The notes below the pieces were generated by a model. It worked only from the letters and a program-made list of their open reading frames with translations, made no database searches and was not told the origin of the DNA. A program made the position numbers and the translations under genes. Of a DNA stretch of 64,000 nt, positions 1-10,285 are shown one piece after another. Position 1 is the stretch's first letter, and every line of letters starts with the position of its first letter. Location: the NCBI RefSeq assembly GCF_011765465.1, contig NZ_CP050265.1, positions 3,140,425 to 3,204,424 on the forward strand. The letters are read 5' to 3'. Origin of the DNA: Erythrobacter sp. (GTDB lineage: Bacteria > Pseudomonadota > Alphaproteobacteria > Sphingomonadales > Sphingomonadaceae).

Positions 1-174
1 GCCCAGCACAAGGTCTACCGCCTGGCTCGCAGGGGGTCCTTTGGCGAAGCGCAGATCGCATCGGCGAACCTGTGCGCTGCGGGCGACGGGCTCGGCTGCA
101 AGTTCCAGGAGGTCCTGCTCGCCTGCAAGAACAAGCCGGACAAGCGCAGCGTGTGCCGCAAGATCTTCAGCTGA
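1..174 (+). CDS. C-terminal fragment of an unrecognised Cys-containing protein
   Basis: An open frame enters from the left edge and ends at TGA 172-174. It encodes the last 57 residues of a protein whose start lies outside the window. The fragment is basic and contains four cysteines (in LCAAG, LGCKF, LLACKN and VCRK) at roughly regular spacing, which could be a metal site or disulfide pairs. Codon choice is GC-rich like the real genes around it. I do not recognise the family, and no function is assigned. Confidence 0.55.
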   Translation, partial: AQHKVYRLARRGSFGEAQIASANLCAAGDGLGCKFQEVLLACKNKPDKRSVCRKIFS

Positions 175-222
175 AGCGTCAGGAGAGGGCGGCGCGCACT
201 GGTGCGCGTCGCCCGCCCCGGC

Positions 223-771
223 TCATCCGAACAGCCAGACGTGCATCATCCGGCCCGGCATGAGGAAGGCGACGAGGCCGGGGATCGTCAGCGCGCCTAG
301 GAACAGCATGAGCACTTCCTTGCGGTGGGTCTTCATGTCGCCCCGGCGGGCGGCGGCCACCAGCTTCCACGAGGCGATCAGCGTCAGCGGCACGAAGAGC
401 TGGATCGGGCTGAGATGGATGCTGCCGTGGCCCTGCCCGATCATGGTGGCGGCGAGCGCGGTTGTCACCATCAGGCCCACCCATACCCGGCCGAGCGCCT
501 TGTGCAGCGCGTCTCCCTTGCGGGCCAGCACCAGCCACCCGCCGAGCGGGATCGCGGGCAGCACGGTCGCCACATGGACAAGGATCGCCAGCTCTCGAAT
601 GTTCGGATGGTAGGGCGCGATGCCGCCGAGGCCACGGACGAGTGCGACAAGGGCGGCTGCGGTCATTCCCACGGCGACAAGCGCTACCAGAGCGCGCAGG
701 CTCGGCGACAGGTCGAAGCCCCCTGGAGTGTCGCGGTCGGCCGGGGCGAGGGGAAGGGCGAGTTCGGGCAT
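223..771 (-). CDS. DUF2306-type integral membrane protein
   Basis: A 182-residue protein with about four hydrophobic segments (near residues 28-48, 60-82, 95-112 and 125-180). Conserved-looking His and Arg residues sit beside the membrane segments, such as the LVHVAT stretch, the HKALGRVW loop and the MKTHRKE loop. This spacing resembles the uncharacterised DUF2306 family of predicted membrane proteins. No enzymatic role is established for that family; a quinone- or heme-related role is only a guess from the membrane histidines. The ATG at 771 is the first plausible start. The gene stands alone, divergent from the LytTR gene. Confidence 0.6.
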   Translation of the reverse strand: MPELALPLAPADRDTPGGFDLSPSLRALVALVAVGMTAAALVALVRGLGGIAPYHPNIRELAILVHVATVLPAIPLGGWLVLARKGDALHKALGRVWVGLMVTTALAATMIGQGHGSIHLSPIQLFVPLTLIASWKLVAAARRGDMKTHRKEVLMLFLGALTIPGLVAFLMPGRMMHVWLFG

Positions 772-948
772 GGTTGGGCTCCCTTTCGAATTGCGATGCC
801 GACGAAGGGAGGGATGCCCGAAGCCCCTTCACGGGCAATCGCGCCTGCGCGATCGGGAGCGATCCTGCGTGAACGGGCCTTGTGAAAGCGCGGCTTTGGG
901 CGGTTTGCCACTTTACGAAGCGCGAACGGGCAAGGTATTTTGCGGAGC

Positions 949-1803
949 ATGGTGGAATTCTCCGTCTCTCCCGGCGACACCACGCGCGTCTCCCGCGCCC
1001 CGCTTTTGCGGCGCCTGGCGATCGACCTTGCCGTGATGACGGTTGTGGGGCTGTTCCTCGCCGTGATCGGGCCGTTCGGCAGCATCGAGATGCCGCTCGC
1101 ATGGCGGCTGGTGACGTGGCTGGGCTTCGCCTATGCAGGCTATGCGATCTACAGGCCGATGGGTTTGCTCGTCGACCGGGCCGAAGCCGCGCTCGACCTG
1201 CCGCGCCCGGCGCTGTGGTTCGTCGCCACGCTCGCAGCGACGGTTCCCATGGCCGTGCTGGTGTGGGTCGCCGGGAGCCTGCCCCCGCCGATTCCGGTGC
1301 CGGGGCTCGAGCAGGCGCTTGTTCACTATCTCTATGTCTTCGTGATCGGCGGAGGCATCGTGCTGCTGTTCCACGCGCTGCGCGGCCGCCGCGGCGTGGA
1401 GGAGGATCCCGGCGCACTGCCGGGCGAGCGGCTCGGCCTGACGATTGCCGACCAGGATCCGCTCCATGCCATGGAGCCTGCCCTTGCGCGCGGCAATCCC
1501 CTGCTCGAGCAGCTTCCGGCCGAACTGGGCAGCGAGGTGATCGCGCTCGAAATGGAGGATCATTACGTTCGCGTCCACACCGCGCTGGGGTCCGATCTCG
1601 TGCTGATGCGGATGCGCGATGCGGTCGCTCACCTGTCGGCATCGGACGGCAGGCAGGTCCATCGCAGCTGGTGGGTCGCGCGGGGCGCGGTCGAGGACGT
1701 GAAGCGCGAGGGACGCAATGTCCGTCTCGTCCTGCCGCGCGGGCTCGAGGCTCCGGTCGCCCGCGCGCAGGTCGCCGAGCTGCGCGACGCGGGCTGGTTC
1801 TAG
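949..1803 (+). CDS. membrane-anchored LytTR-domain transcriptional regulator
   Basis: A 284-residue protein. Residues about 20-140 hold four hydrophobic helices, so the N-terminal half is a membrane sensor-like region. The C-terminal ~100 residues match a LytTR DNA-binding domain: an IALEMEDHYVRVHT strand, then VLMRMRDAV and VHRSWWV, the usual LytTR signature order. Proteins of this build are one-piece membrane-bound regulators common in Sphingomonadales. The signal sensed is unknown. The ATG at 949 is preceded by GCGGAG and is preferred over an in-frame TTG at 940. The gene ends just before a strong hairpin shared with the convergent katG. Confidence 0.8.
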   Translation: MVEFSVSPGDTTRVSRAPLLRRLAIDLAVMTVVGLFLAVIGPFGSIEMPLAWRLVTWLGFAYAGYAIYRPMGLLVDRAEAALDLPRPALWFVATLAATVPMAVLVWVAGSLPPPIPVPGLEQALVHYLYVFVIGGGIVLLFHALRGRRGVEEDPGALPGERLGLTIADQDPLHAMEPALARGNPLLEQLPAELGSEVIALEMEDHYVRVHTALGSDLVLMRMRDAVAHLSASDGRQVHRSWWVARGAVEDVKREGRNVRLVLPRGLEAPVARAQVAELRDAGWF

Positions 1804-1815
1804 CGGATATGAAAA

Positions 1816-1844
1816 GGCCCCCGGGGGTCAATCCCCCGGGGGCC
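1816..1844 (-). terminator. Rho-independent terminator for katG
   Basis: A perfect 12-bp GC stem (1816-1827 with 1833-1844) and a 5-nt loop. On the minus strand it is followed by TTTTC, giving a good intrinsic terminator for katG. It lies between two convergent genes and may also slow transcription leaving the LytTR gene, although no T-run follows it on the plus strand. Confidence 0.8.
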
Positions 1845-1867
1845 CTCTCGAGCTCTCGCGCGCGGCG

Positions 1868-4114
<2,247 letters not shown>

Positions 4115-4155
4115 CTATCCGGTTTTCATGGCGAGAGGATGATGCAGGACGGGGT

Positions 4156-4172
4156 GATCTGTCCAATCGATT
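4156..4172 (-). promoter_or_regulatory. candidate peroxide-response box upstream of katG
   Basis: Plus-strand pattern GAT-N5-CAATCGATT, 86 nt upstream of the katG start codon. The same pattern with identical spacing recurs 93 nt upstream of ahpC (7005-7021). Position and shared use suggest a binding site for a peroxide regulator such as OxyR, but the factor is not identified. The remainder of the 4070-4397 gap holds only the ahpF terminator and no gene that I can support. Confidence 0.5.
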
Positions 4173-4249
4173 AAGATACGGAGTTTGATCGATGCGGGCG
4201 ATCGTGCTCTCTCGCGTGGATGAGAGCGGGCAAAGGTCAAGAAAGCAAA

Positions 4250-4271
4250 CGGGCTCCCGAACGGGAGCCCG
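4250..4271 (-). terminator. Rho-independent terminator downstream of ahpF
   Basis: A perfect 10-bp inverted repeat (4250-4259 with 4262-4271). On the minus strand it is followed by TTTGCTTTC. It sits about 130 nt past the ahpF stop codon, between ahpF and katG. Confidence 0.7.
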
Positions 4272-4397
4272 CAAGCGCGGAGTCGGAGCCGAAGGCGCAG
4301 ACGTGCAAAGCACACCTGCACGCGCGCCCGCAGCGATGCGGCCGCAAGGCCGCGTGAGCGAGGAGCCGGGCCGCGGACGCGACCCGGTCTCGGACAA

Positions 4398-5987
4398 CTA
4401 CGCGGCCTGCGCGATCTCCTCGACCGGCTCGTTGCGGATGAGATAGTCGAACGCGCCGAGACCCGCGGTCGCGCCGGTGCCCATCGCGACGACGATCTGC
4501 TTGTCCTTGATCACGGTCGCATCGCCCGCGGCATAGATGCCCGGCAGGTTGGTCGCGCCGTGTTCGTCGACGACGATCTCGCCGTATTTCGACAGCTCGA
4601 TCCCCGTATCCCTGAGCCATTCGGTGTTCGGCACGAGACCGATCTGGACGAACACGCCTTCGAGCTCGATGGTGCGTTCCTCGCCGCTCTCGCGGTCCTT
4701 GAGCACGAGGCCGTTCACGCGGCTCCCGTCGCCGGTGATCTCGGTCGTCTGGCCGTTCACGATGATCTCGACATTGTCCATCGAGCGCAGCTTCTTCTGC
4801 AGCACCTCGTCGGCGCGCAGCTTGGTGTCGAATTCGATCAGGGTGACGTGGCCGACGATGTTGGCGAGGTCGATCGCCGCCTCGACGCCGGAATTGCCTC
4901 CGCCGATCACCGCGATGCGCTTGCCCTTGAACAGCGGGCCGTCGCAGTGGGGGCAGTAGGCCACGCCCTTGTTGCGATATTCGGCTTCGCCCGGAACGCC
5001 CAGGTTGCGCCAGCGAGCACCCGTCGCGAGGATCAGCGCGCGGCCTTTCAGCACTGCGCCGTTCGACAGTTCGAGCTCGTGCATCCCGCCCTTTTCGGCA
5101 GCCGGACGCAAGGCCGTCGCATTGGCGAGGTCCATCACGTTGATGTCGTATTCGCCGACCTGCGCGCGCAGGTTGTCGGTAAGCTTGGGCCCTTCGGTGT
5201 AGGTCGTGCCCGGCAGGTTCTCGATGCCGAGCGTATCCATCAGCTGTCCGCCGAAGCGTTCGGCCGCGATGCCGGTGCGAAAGCCCTTGCGCGCGGTGTA
5301 GACCGCCGCCGCCGCGCCCGCCGGGCCGCCGCCGACGATCAGCACTTCGAACGGGTCCTTCGCCGACAGCTTGGCCGCAGCCTTGGCATCGGCGCCGCTG
5401 TCGACCTTCGACAGGATTTCGGCCAGCTCCATCTTGCCGTTGTAGAAGACCTCGCCGTTGAGGAAGGTCGCCGGAACCGCGAGGATGTCGCGTTCTTCGA
5501 CCTCGTCCTTGAAGGTGCCGCCTTCGATGAGCGTCGCGGTGACGTTCGGGTTTTCCAGCGCCATCAGGGTCAGCGCCTGCACGACATCAGGGCAGTTGTG
5601 GCAGGTGAGCGAGAAGAACATCTCGAAATCGAAGCTGCCTTCGAGCGAGCGCACCTGCTCGACTAGGTCGGCATCGACCTTGGGCGGGTGGCCGCCTGCC
5701 CACAGCAGGGCGAGCACCAGCGAGGTGAATTCGTGCCCCATCGGAAGGCCCGCAAAGCGCACCGCTGAGTCGTGATTGTCGGCGCGGCGGATCAGGAAGC
5801 TCGGCACACGGCCTTCGGTCCCGTCGAAACGCGCGGTGACTAGGTCGTGCAGCGCGGCGATCTCTTCCAGCAGCTCGCGGGTCTGGGTGCTCTTGGCATC
5901 GTCGCCCAGCGTCGCGACCAGCTCGATCGGCTGGCGCAGGTTCTGGAGATACTGCCCGAGCTGGGCCTTCATGTTCTGGTCGAGCAT
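4398..5987 (-). CDS. ahpF: alkyl hydroperoxide reductase subunit F (flavoprotein)
   Basis: A 529-residue NADH-dependent disulfide reductase that recycles the peroxiredoxin AhpC. The N-terminal thioredoxin-like module (residues 1 to about 205) carries the [13 protein letters not shown] redox centre. The C-terminal half carries a FAD-binding [17 protein letters not shown] motif, a second redox centre CPHCDGP, an NAD-binding [10 protein letters not shown] motif, and the closing YAAGDAT motif. These are the standard AhpF parts in order. The ATG at 5987 (MLDQNMK) is chosen because the family starts there; an upstream in-frame extension is Arg-rich and unlikely. It is not in an operon with ahpC: a 357-nt gap separates them, although both are on the minus strand. 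Confidence 0.96.
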   Translation of the reverse strand: MLDQNMKAQLGQYLQNLRQPIELVATLGDDAKSTQTRELLEEIAALHDLVTARFDGTEGRVPSFLIRRADNHDSAVRFAGLPMGHEFTSLVLALLWAGGHPPKVDADLVEQVRSLEGSFDFEMFFSLTCHNCPDVVQALTLMALENPNVTATLIEGGTFKDEVEERDILAVPATFLNGEVFYNGKMELAEILSKVDSGADAKAAAKLSAKDPFEVLIVGGGPAGAAAAVYTARKGFRTGIAAERFGGQLMDTLGIENLPGTTYTEGPKLTDNLRAQVGEYDINVMDLANATALRPAAEKGGMHELELSNGAVLKGRALILATGARWRNLGVPGEAEYRNKGVAYCPHCDGPLFKGKRIAVIGGGNSGVEAAIDLANIVGHVTLIEFDTKLRADEVLQKKLRSMDNVEIIVNGQTTEITGDGSRVNGLVLKDRESGEERTIELEGVFVQIGLVPNTEWLRDTGIELSKYGEIVVDEHGATNLPGIYAAGDATVIKDKQIVVAMGTGATAGLGAFDYLIRNEPVEEIAQAA

Positions 5988-6344
5988 GGTGTCTTGCCTT
6001 TCGCTGCCACGGCTTGACGCAGCCTCGCGGCTGGCGCGCGCCCGTGTCAATACTGCGCTGCTAATGTGAAATTACCTGCCCCCTCGTGCCTTTCCTTGAG
6101 CCGGATCAAATCGCGGCCACCCCTGTGTGCAAGGGGCAGGGCAGGCATGGGACCGGAAGACCGTCCGCCCCGTAGGGAGGGAGGGTGTGGAGGCAGCTGG
6201 CCTCCCGGTCCCTTCTGCGACCCGAGGGCCACTTCCCTTATGCGGAAGCTTCTCGGGCTTTCGGTCACGGCACCCCGCCGGAGGGGGGAGTAGCGGGCGC
6301 GCCGTGCCGGATGCGTGCCGGGCGTTATGCCCGGCGAAAAATCG
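5988..6344. other. 357-nt intergenic stretch between ahpF and ahpC
   Basis: No protein gene is supported here; the ORFs crossing it have compositions typical of out-of-frame reading. It holds a short hairpin downstream of ahpC (6317-6323 with 6329-6335) that lacks a T-run on the minus strand. It also holds a small GGAGGC/GCCTCC hairpin at 6189-6205, nested in GGGACCGG/CCGGTCCC arms. A minus-strand TTGACA at 6045-6050 could be part of an ahpF promoter, but no convincing -10 follows it. Confidence 0.4.
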
Positions 6345-6911
6345 TCAGATCTTGCCGACGAGGTCGAGCGAGGGAGCCAGCGTGTCGCTGCCTTCTTCCC
6401 ACGCCGCCGGGCAGACCTGGCCCGGGTTTTCGCGGACATACTGCGCGGCCTTGATCTTGCGGACGAGCTCGTTCGCGTTGCGGCCGACGCCTTCGCAGGT
6501 GATTTCCATGATCTGGATCACGCCATCGGGATCGACGACGAAGGTCGCGCGGTCGGCAAGGCCCATTTCCTCACGAAGCACGCCGAACTGCTTCGACAGC
6601 GTGTGGAGCTGGTCGCCGAGGAAGGCGAACTGGAGCTTGCCGATCTTTTCGGAGGTGTCGTGCCACGCCTTGTGGCTGAAATGCGTGTCGGTCGAGACGG
6701 CGAAGACTTCGACGCCCATCTTCTGGAGCATATCGTACTTTTCGCCGAGGTCTTCCAGCTCGGTCGGGCAGACGAAGGTGAAGTCGGCCGGGTAGAAGAA
6801 GAACACGGCCCACTTGCCCGCAATGTCCTCGTTGGTGACGTCGAAGAAGTCCTTGCCGGTCTGGAAGGCGGTCGCCTTGAAGGGCTGGATGGTCGAACCG
6901 ATGATACCCAT
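6345..6911 (-). CDS. ahpC: alkyl hydroperoxide reductase subunit C (2-Cys peroxiredoxin)
   Basis: A 188-residue 2-Cys peroxiredoxin that reduces hydrogen peroxide and organic peroxides and is regenerated by AhpF. The peroxidatic cysteine lies in [12 protein letters not shown] (near residue 48), and the resolving cysteine in the C-terminal GQVCPAAW (near residue 167). Length matches the family. The ATG at 6911 ([11 protein letters not shown]) is the conserved start and follows an AGGAAAACAGCA ribosome-site region; a longer in-frame extension is not supported. The upstream region contains a perfect EcfG-type promoter and a candidate peroxide box, so dual control by general stress and peroxide signals is likely. 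Confidence 0.97.
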   Translation of the reverse strand: MGIIGSTIQPFKATAFQTGKDFFDVTNEDIAGKWAVFFFYPADFTFVCPTELEDLGEKYDMLQKMGVEVFAVSTDTHFSHKAWHDTSEKIGKLQFAFLGDQLHTLSKQFGVLREEMGLADRATFVVDPDGVIQIMEITCEGVGRNANELVRKIKAAQYVRENPGQVCPAAWEEGSDTLAPSLDLVGKI

Positions 6912-7004
6912 TGCTGTTTTCCTCATTATGCGTGGTTGAGAGGTGGTCTGAAACTTGCCTGCCCCACATAGGGCCTGTTGCGTTGCACAAAAGCGGGAAT
7001 GTGC

Positions 7005-7021
7005 GATTGCAACAATCGATT
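7005..7021 (-). promoter_or_regulatory. candidate peroxide-response operator upstream of ahpC
   Basis: Contains GAT-N5-CAATCGATT, identical in spacing to the element upstream of katG. Part of it forms a perfect 6-3-6 palindrome CGATTG-caa-CAATCG at 7004-7018, and another CAATCG follows at 7026-7031. LysR-type regulators such as OxyR bind palindromic ATTG-N3-CAAT-like sites, so OxyR is a reasonable but unproven candidate. Confidence 0.55.
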
Positions 7022-7035
7022 TTTTCAATCGTCAG

Positions 7036-7060
7036 AACGGGAACCGACGACGAGAGTTCC
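7036..7060 (-). promoter_or_regulatory. EcfG-type (general stress) promoter of ahpC
   Basis: On the minus strand GGAAC (7060-7056) and CGTT (7039-7036) are separated by exactly 16 nt. This is the consensus for alphaproteobacterial EcfG sigma factors. The predicted transcript would start near 7029, giving a leader of about 118 nt before the ahpC ATG. The sequence match is exact; activity is inferred. The same motif is found upstream of nepR-ecfG at the right end of the window. Confidence 0.75.
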
Positions 7061-7107
7061 GATTGGCAGGCCACCTCTTTCGGCGCTAGGCAGGTGAGGC
7101 TTCGCTT

Positions 7108-8133
7108 ATGGACGGGGGGCTTGTGACAGCCACGGCACGGGAGATCGAAAGCAATGCCGACTGGCTGCCGCACCGGATCGATCCGGTGGCGCGGCGTGTC
7201 GAATTCCTGCGAATACCGCCTTCGGCCTATGGCGAACCGGGCTTTCTTGCCGATTTCAGACCCGCCGCTGCGGACGGGGTGGCAAGCCTCGCGTTCGAGG
7301 AGGTCGCGGCGCTCGATCCCGTAACCGGCCCGCTCCATTTCGTATTCCACACTGCCTTTTGTCGCAGCACCCTGCTTGCGCGGGCGCTCAATATCGAGGG
7401 CGTGAGCATCGGGCTCGCCGAGCCGGGGATCATCGCAAGCCTTGCCAATTTCATGGGGTCCGGCGGACAGGAAGGCGCCGAACTCACGCGGGCCGTGCTG
7501 CGCCTTCTCGCGCGCAGGCGGGCGGGCGGCGAAGCGGTGTTCGTCAAGCCGACGAACCATGCGAACCGCCTGATTCCCCTCCTGCTCGACGCTGCCCCCT
7601 CCTCGCGCGCGATCCTGATGACGAACGGGCTCGAGCCCTTCCTCGGCAGCATCGCGCGCAGGGGGCTGATGGGACGCCGCTGGGGCCGCTCCCTGTTCCT
7701 CGAACTGCAAGCCTACGCCCCGGTCGATTTCGGACTCGACAGGCGCGAGATGTTCCTTGCAACCGATATGCAGGTGGCAGGCATGGCATGGGTGATGGGG
7801 CAGAACCACTTCGCCTCCCTGCTTTCCGGACCGCAGGGCGGCAGGCTGGCGGTGCTCGATGGCGACCGGTTCAATGCGGAGCGCGCACGCACACTCGGCG
7901 CGGTGCTCGGATTCGCAGGTCTCGCCGCGCCGCCCGAGGCGATCGCGGCCGCCGCTGACGGGCCGGCCTTTGCGACTCACGCCAAGCTTGGCCAAGCGTT
8001 TTCCGGCCCGCAGGACACCGCCCATGCAAGTAAGAGGGACGGGACGGACGAGATCGGGCAGGTCGCCCACTGGGTCTCCCTTATCGCCGCCCAGATGGGG
8101 CCGGGCGTCCCGCTTGCCCAGACACTGTTCTAG
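7108..8133 (+). CDS. sulfotransferase-like protein of unknown role
   Basis: A 341-residue protein. A segment near residue 78 (FHTAFCRSTLLARAL) resembles the PAPS-binding loop of sulfotransferases, in which a strand is followed by a R-S/G-T-L-L turn and a helix. The later DGDRFNAERARTLGAVLGF segment resembles the C-terminal region where sulfotransferases bind the nucleotide. No clear catalytic histidine can be assigned, so this may be a divergent or non-catalytic relative. AGGTGAGG eight nt upstream supports the ATG at 7108. It is divergent from ahpC and convergent, with a 4-nt overlap, with the next gene. Confidence 0.5.
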   Translation: MDGGLVTATAREIESNADWLPHRIDPVARRVEFLRIPPSAYGEPGFLADFRPAAADGVASLAFEEVAALDPVTGPLHFVFHTAFCRSTLLARALNIEGVSIGLAEPGIIASLANFMGSGGQEGAELTRAVLRLLARRRAGGEAVFVKPTNHANRLIPLLLDAAPSSRAILMTNGLEPFLGSIARRGLMGRRWGRSLFLELQAYAPVDFGLDRREMFLATDMQVAGMAWVMGQNHFASLLSGPQGGRLAVLDGDRFNAERARTLGAVLGFAGLAAPPEAIAAAADGPAFATHAKLGQAFSGPQDTAHASKRDGTDEIGQVAHWVSLIAAQMGPGVPLAQTLF

Positions 8134-8783
8134 CCCAGCCGCATCATCCCGCGCCGCGCGACGGTGACGAAAGTGGCGAGGAGCGACAGGGCATAGAGGC
8201 CGGTGAGAAGGTCGAGCGGCTGCGGCCCGGCGAGATAGCCGAGATGGGCCAGCATTCCCCACCCGCCCAGAACCGCGAAGGCGAGCAGCGCGGTGAGCGA
8301 ATTGGCCTCGGTCGTGACCGCGGCCATCAGTTCGTCGGACAATTTCCAGGAGCGCCATGCGAACACCGCCCCGCCCAGCAGCCCGACAAGCGCGGACGCG
8401 AGGGCGAGCGGCGCGGGGACCGGGCCGGGCGCGGCCAGCGCCAGGGCCACCAGCGCCGCGCCCCACAGCGCCATGGCGATGCACGAATTGACCAGCACGG
8501 TGCGCATCTCGGCGAGTTCGCCTGCGTCCTCGACATTGAGATAGCGCGCGCCCGCCTTCGGATTGAGCGTGCCGATCAGCGTCATCAGGGCGATCATGAC
8601 GTAAAGTCCGCCGCCGATCAGCGCGATCTCGGCCGAGGTCGACAGGCCGCCGACCCACCTGCCGTCGGCGAAGGAGCCGAGTGCGAAGGCCGTGGCGAAC
8701 CCGAAGACACCGCCGAACATCGCCGGGACCGCGACCTTGCGCCAGAATGCCTTGCCTCCGGGCTGTTTCGCATCACTCATCAT
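8130..8783 (-). CDS. integral membrane protein partnered with an HTH regulator
   Basis: A protein of about 217 residues with roughly six hydrophobic segments and no recognised catalytic motif. Its start overlaps the 3' end of the preceding HTH gene, so the two are translationally coupled. Start choice is uncertain between GTG 8786, ATG 8783 and ATG 8780, which are adjacent in the same frame. Small Xre-type regulators followed by a membrane protein of this size are a recurrent pair in Gram-negative bacteria, usually of unknown function. The 3' end overlaps the sulfotransferase-like gene by 4 nt on the opposite strand. Confidence 0.65.
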   Translation of the reverse strand: MMSDAKQPGGKAFWRKVAVPAMFGGVFGFATAFALGSFADGRWVGGLSTSAEIALIGGGLYVMIALMTLIGTLNPKAGARYLNVEDAGELAEMRTVLVNSCIAMALWGAALVALALAAPGPVPAPLALASALVGLLGGAVFAWRSWKLSDELMAAVTTEANSLTALLAFAVLGGWGMLAHLGYLAGPQPLDLLTGLYALSLLATFVTVARRGMMRLG

Positions 8784-8985
8784 CACTCGGCTCCCAATGG
8801 TCGATGAACAGGTCGGGCACGCTCACTGCGAACAGCTTGGCCATGCGCAGGGCGAGCGGCAGCGAAGGGTCGTACTTGTCGGTCTCGACCGCGTTGATCG
8901 TCTGGCGCGACACGCCGAGCCGCCGGGCGAGTTCGCCCTGGCTCCACCCGCGCGCCTCGCGGTGCTGTTTCAGGCGGTTTTCCAA
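8773..8985 (-). CDS. small Xre/YgzD-type HTH transcriptional regulator
   Basis: A 70-residue protein made almost entirely of a Cro/C1-type helix-turn-helix: REARGWSQGELARRLGVSRQ, then INAVETDKYDPSLPLALRMAKLF in sequence. Length and the acidic C-terminal tail fit the YgzD/YozG-like group. It starts at TTG 8985, supported by GAGGG seven nt upstream. A perfect 37-bp palindrome lies 34 nt upstream and is the obvious candidate for autoregulation. It overlaps the following membrane gene by 11-14 nt. Confidence 0.85.
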   Translation of the reverse strand: MENRLKQHREARGWSQGELARRLGVSRQTINAVETDKYDPSLPLALRMAKLFAVSVPDLFIDHWEPSDDE

Positions 8986-9018
8986 AGCGCGTCCCTCGGC
9001 CTCGCGGCGAATCGCCGC

Positions 9019-9055
9019 CTGACAAGAGCTCTTTACTGTAAAGAGCTCTTGTCAG
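9019..9055 (-). promoter_or_regulatory. 37-bp perfect palindrome, probable operator of the HTH gene
   Basis: Arms 9019-9036 and 9038-9055 are perfect reverse complements (18 bp) around one central T. The half-site core is CTGACAAGAGCTC; part of it (CTTGTCAG) repeats at 9065-9072. A minus-strand TTGACT at 9062-9057 could be the -35 of a promoter overlapping the palindrome. There is no T-run on either side, so an operator is more likely than a terminator. Confidence 0.65.
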
Positions 9056-9077
9056 TCAAGAGTCCTTGTCAGGCGCG

Positions 9078-10205
9078 CTATTCGGCTCCGGACCCGTCAC
9101 CCGCCTGCGGATCGGACGGATCGCGCGGGGCCCACCACGGGCGGCGGTATTCCGGCTGGAGGTCGGCGGGCAACACGCCGTCGAGAAGCAGGTTGGCGAT
9201 CACCGGTCCGTCGTTGGTCATGGTGATCCACAGGAAGTGGTCGAATTCGCCGTATTCGACCCCGCGCGAGGCCGAGACCCCGCCGGTCGAGGCGAGCGTG
9301 ATGCGATGCTGGTGCGGCACGCCGGGCGTTTCCTCGTAGTTGTAGACGTGCTCGTGCCCCGACAGGAAAGTGTAGGGACGGCGGCCGAGCATCGCTTCGA
9401 CCTTGCCCCATTCGCTCGGGCTGCGCGTGTGTTTCGGCCAGGGCCCCGTCGCGGGAACATCCTCGCCCTCTTCGGGCCGCACGAAGGTCTCCAGCCAGAA
9501 CGGGCGGTGCATGAACAGGAAGGTCCAGCGCGCGTCCTCGTTCGCATCCAGCGTCTTCTCAAGCCAGGCGAGCTGCTTCGCCTGTTCCGCGGCCCAGTCC
9601 CCGCCGCGCTCGCCGTAGCCTTCGAGCCCCTCGCGGTCGAACAGCGCGGAATTGAGCACGACGAAAAGCGCGCCCTTATAGGTGAAGCTGTACCACGATG
9701 CGCCGAGCCGTTCGGCCCAGACCTCGGCCATGACCTCGTTTGAATAGTCGTGGTTGCCCGGCACGTAGAAGAACGGCGAATCGAGCGTGCCGATCATGCG
9801 GTCGATCTCGTCCCATTCGCGTTTCAGCTGGCGGCGGTCCTCGGTGTAGCCCTCGATAAGATCGCCGACGCTGACGACGAAGGCGGGCTGGACGAGGTCG
9901 ATCTTGTCCATCGCGTCCTGCCACACGCCGGGGCGGTGGCCGCCGGTGCGGTCGGAAACGACGACGAAATGGAAGCGCGCCTCGGCGTCGAGCGCCTCGA
10001 GGCTGGTCCACGGCAGCGCCGCGCTCTCCGCGCCGCGAGCCTCGTCGGGAATCTCGGCCTCGATCCGCGGGTTGACGCGCGAGGGCTCCTGTTCCGGCGG
10101 GGTTTCCTCCGGCTGTGCCTGGCCGGCAGTCGGGGCGTGGTGCGGATGCGCCGCCAGCGGCGCGCCGGCGAGTGCAAGGACGAGGGGAAGCGCGAGGCGG
10201 ATCAT
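9078..10205 (-). CDS. secreted calcineurin-like metallophosphoesterase
   Basis: A 375-residue predicted periplasmic protein. A cleavable signal sequence (MIRLALPLVLALAGAPLAA) is followed by a Pro/Glu-rich linker and a metallophosphoesterase domain. Metal-binding blocks are visible in order: VVSVGDLIEGY, PGNHDYS, FMHRPFW and FLSGHEHVYNY. The first block, usually DxH, reads SDRTGG, so the usual first histidine is absent or displaced. The substrate is unknown. The ATG at 10205 is chosen over a TTG at 10211 because GGGAG lies nine nt upstream and the signal peptide is then standard. It is monocistronic as far as the sequence shows. Confidence 0.85.
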   Translation of the reverse strand: MIRLALPLVLALAGAPLAAHPHHAPTAGQAQPEETPPEQEPSRVNPRIEAEIPDEARGAESAALPWTSLEALDAEARFHFVVVSDRTGGHRPGVWQDAMDKIDLVQPAFVVSVGDLIEGYTEDRRQLKREWDEIDRMIGTLDSPFFYVPGNHDYSNEVMAEVWAERLGASWYSFTYKGALFVVLNSALFDREGLEGYGERGGDWAAEQAKQLAWLEKTLDANEDARWTFLFMHRPFWLETFVRPEEGEDVPATGPWPKHTRSPSEWGKVEAMLGRRPYTFLSGHEHVYNYEETPGVPHQHRITLASTGGVSASRGVEYGEFDHFLWITMTNDGPVIANLLLDGVLPADLQPEYRRPWWAPRDPSDPQAGDGSGAE

Positions 10206-10285
10206 GGACAAGTCTCCCTTTTCACGGAACGCCGTGCTGGGCGAATGTTACCGCCGCGCTACGGCGAGCGGGAGCGGGTTCATCT

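Noticed and set aside
6317..6335. Hairpin as a terminator of ahpC
   Set aside because: The stem is only 7 bp and no T-run follows on the minus strand; the T-run is on the wrong side.
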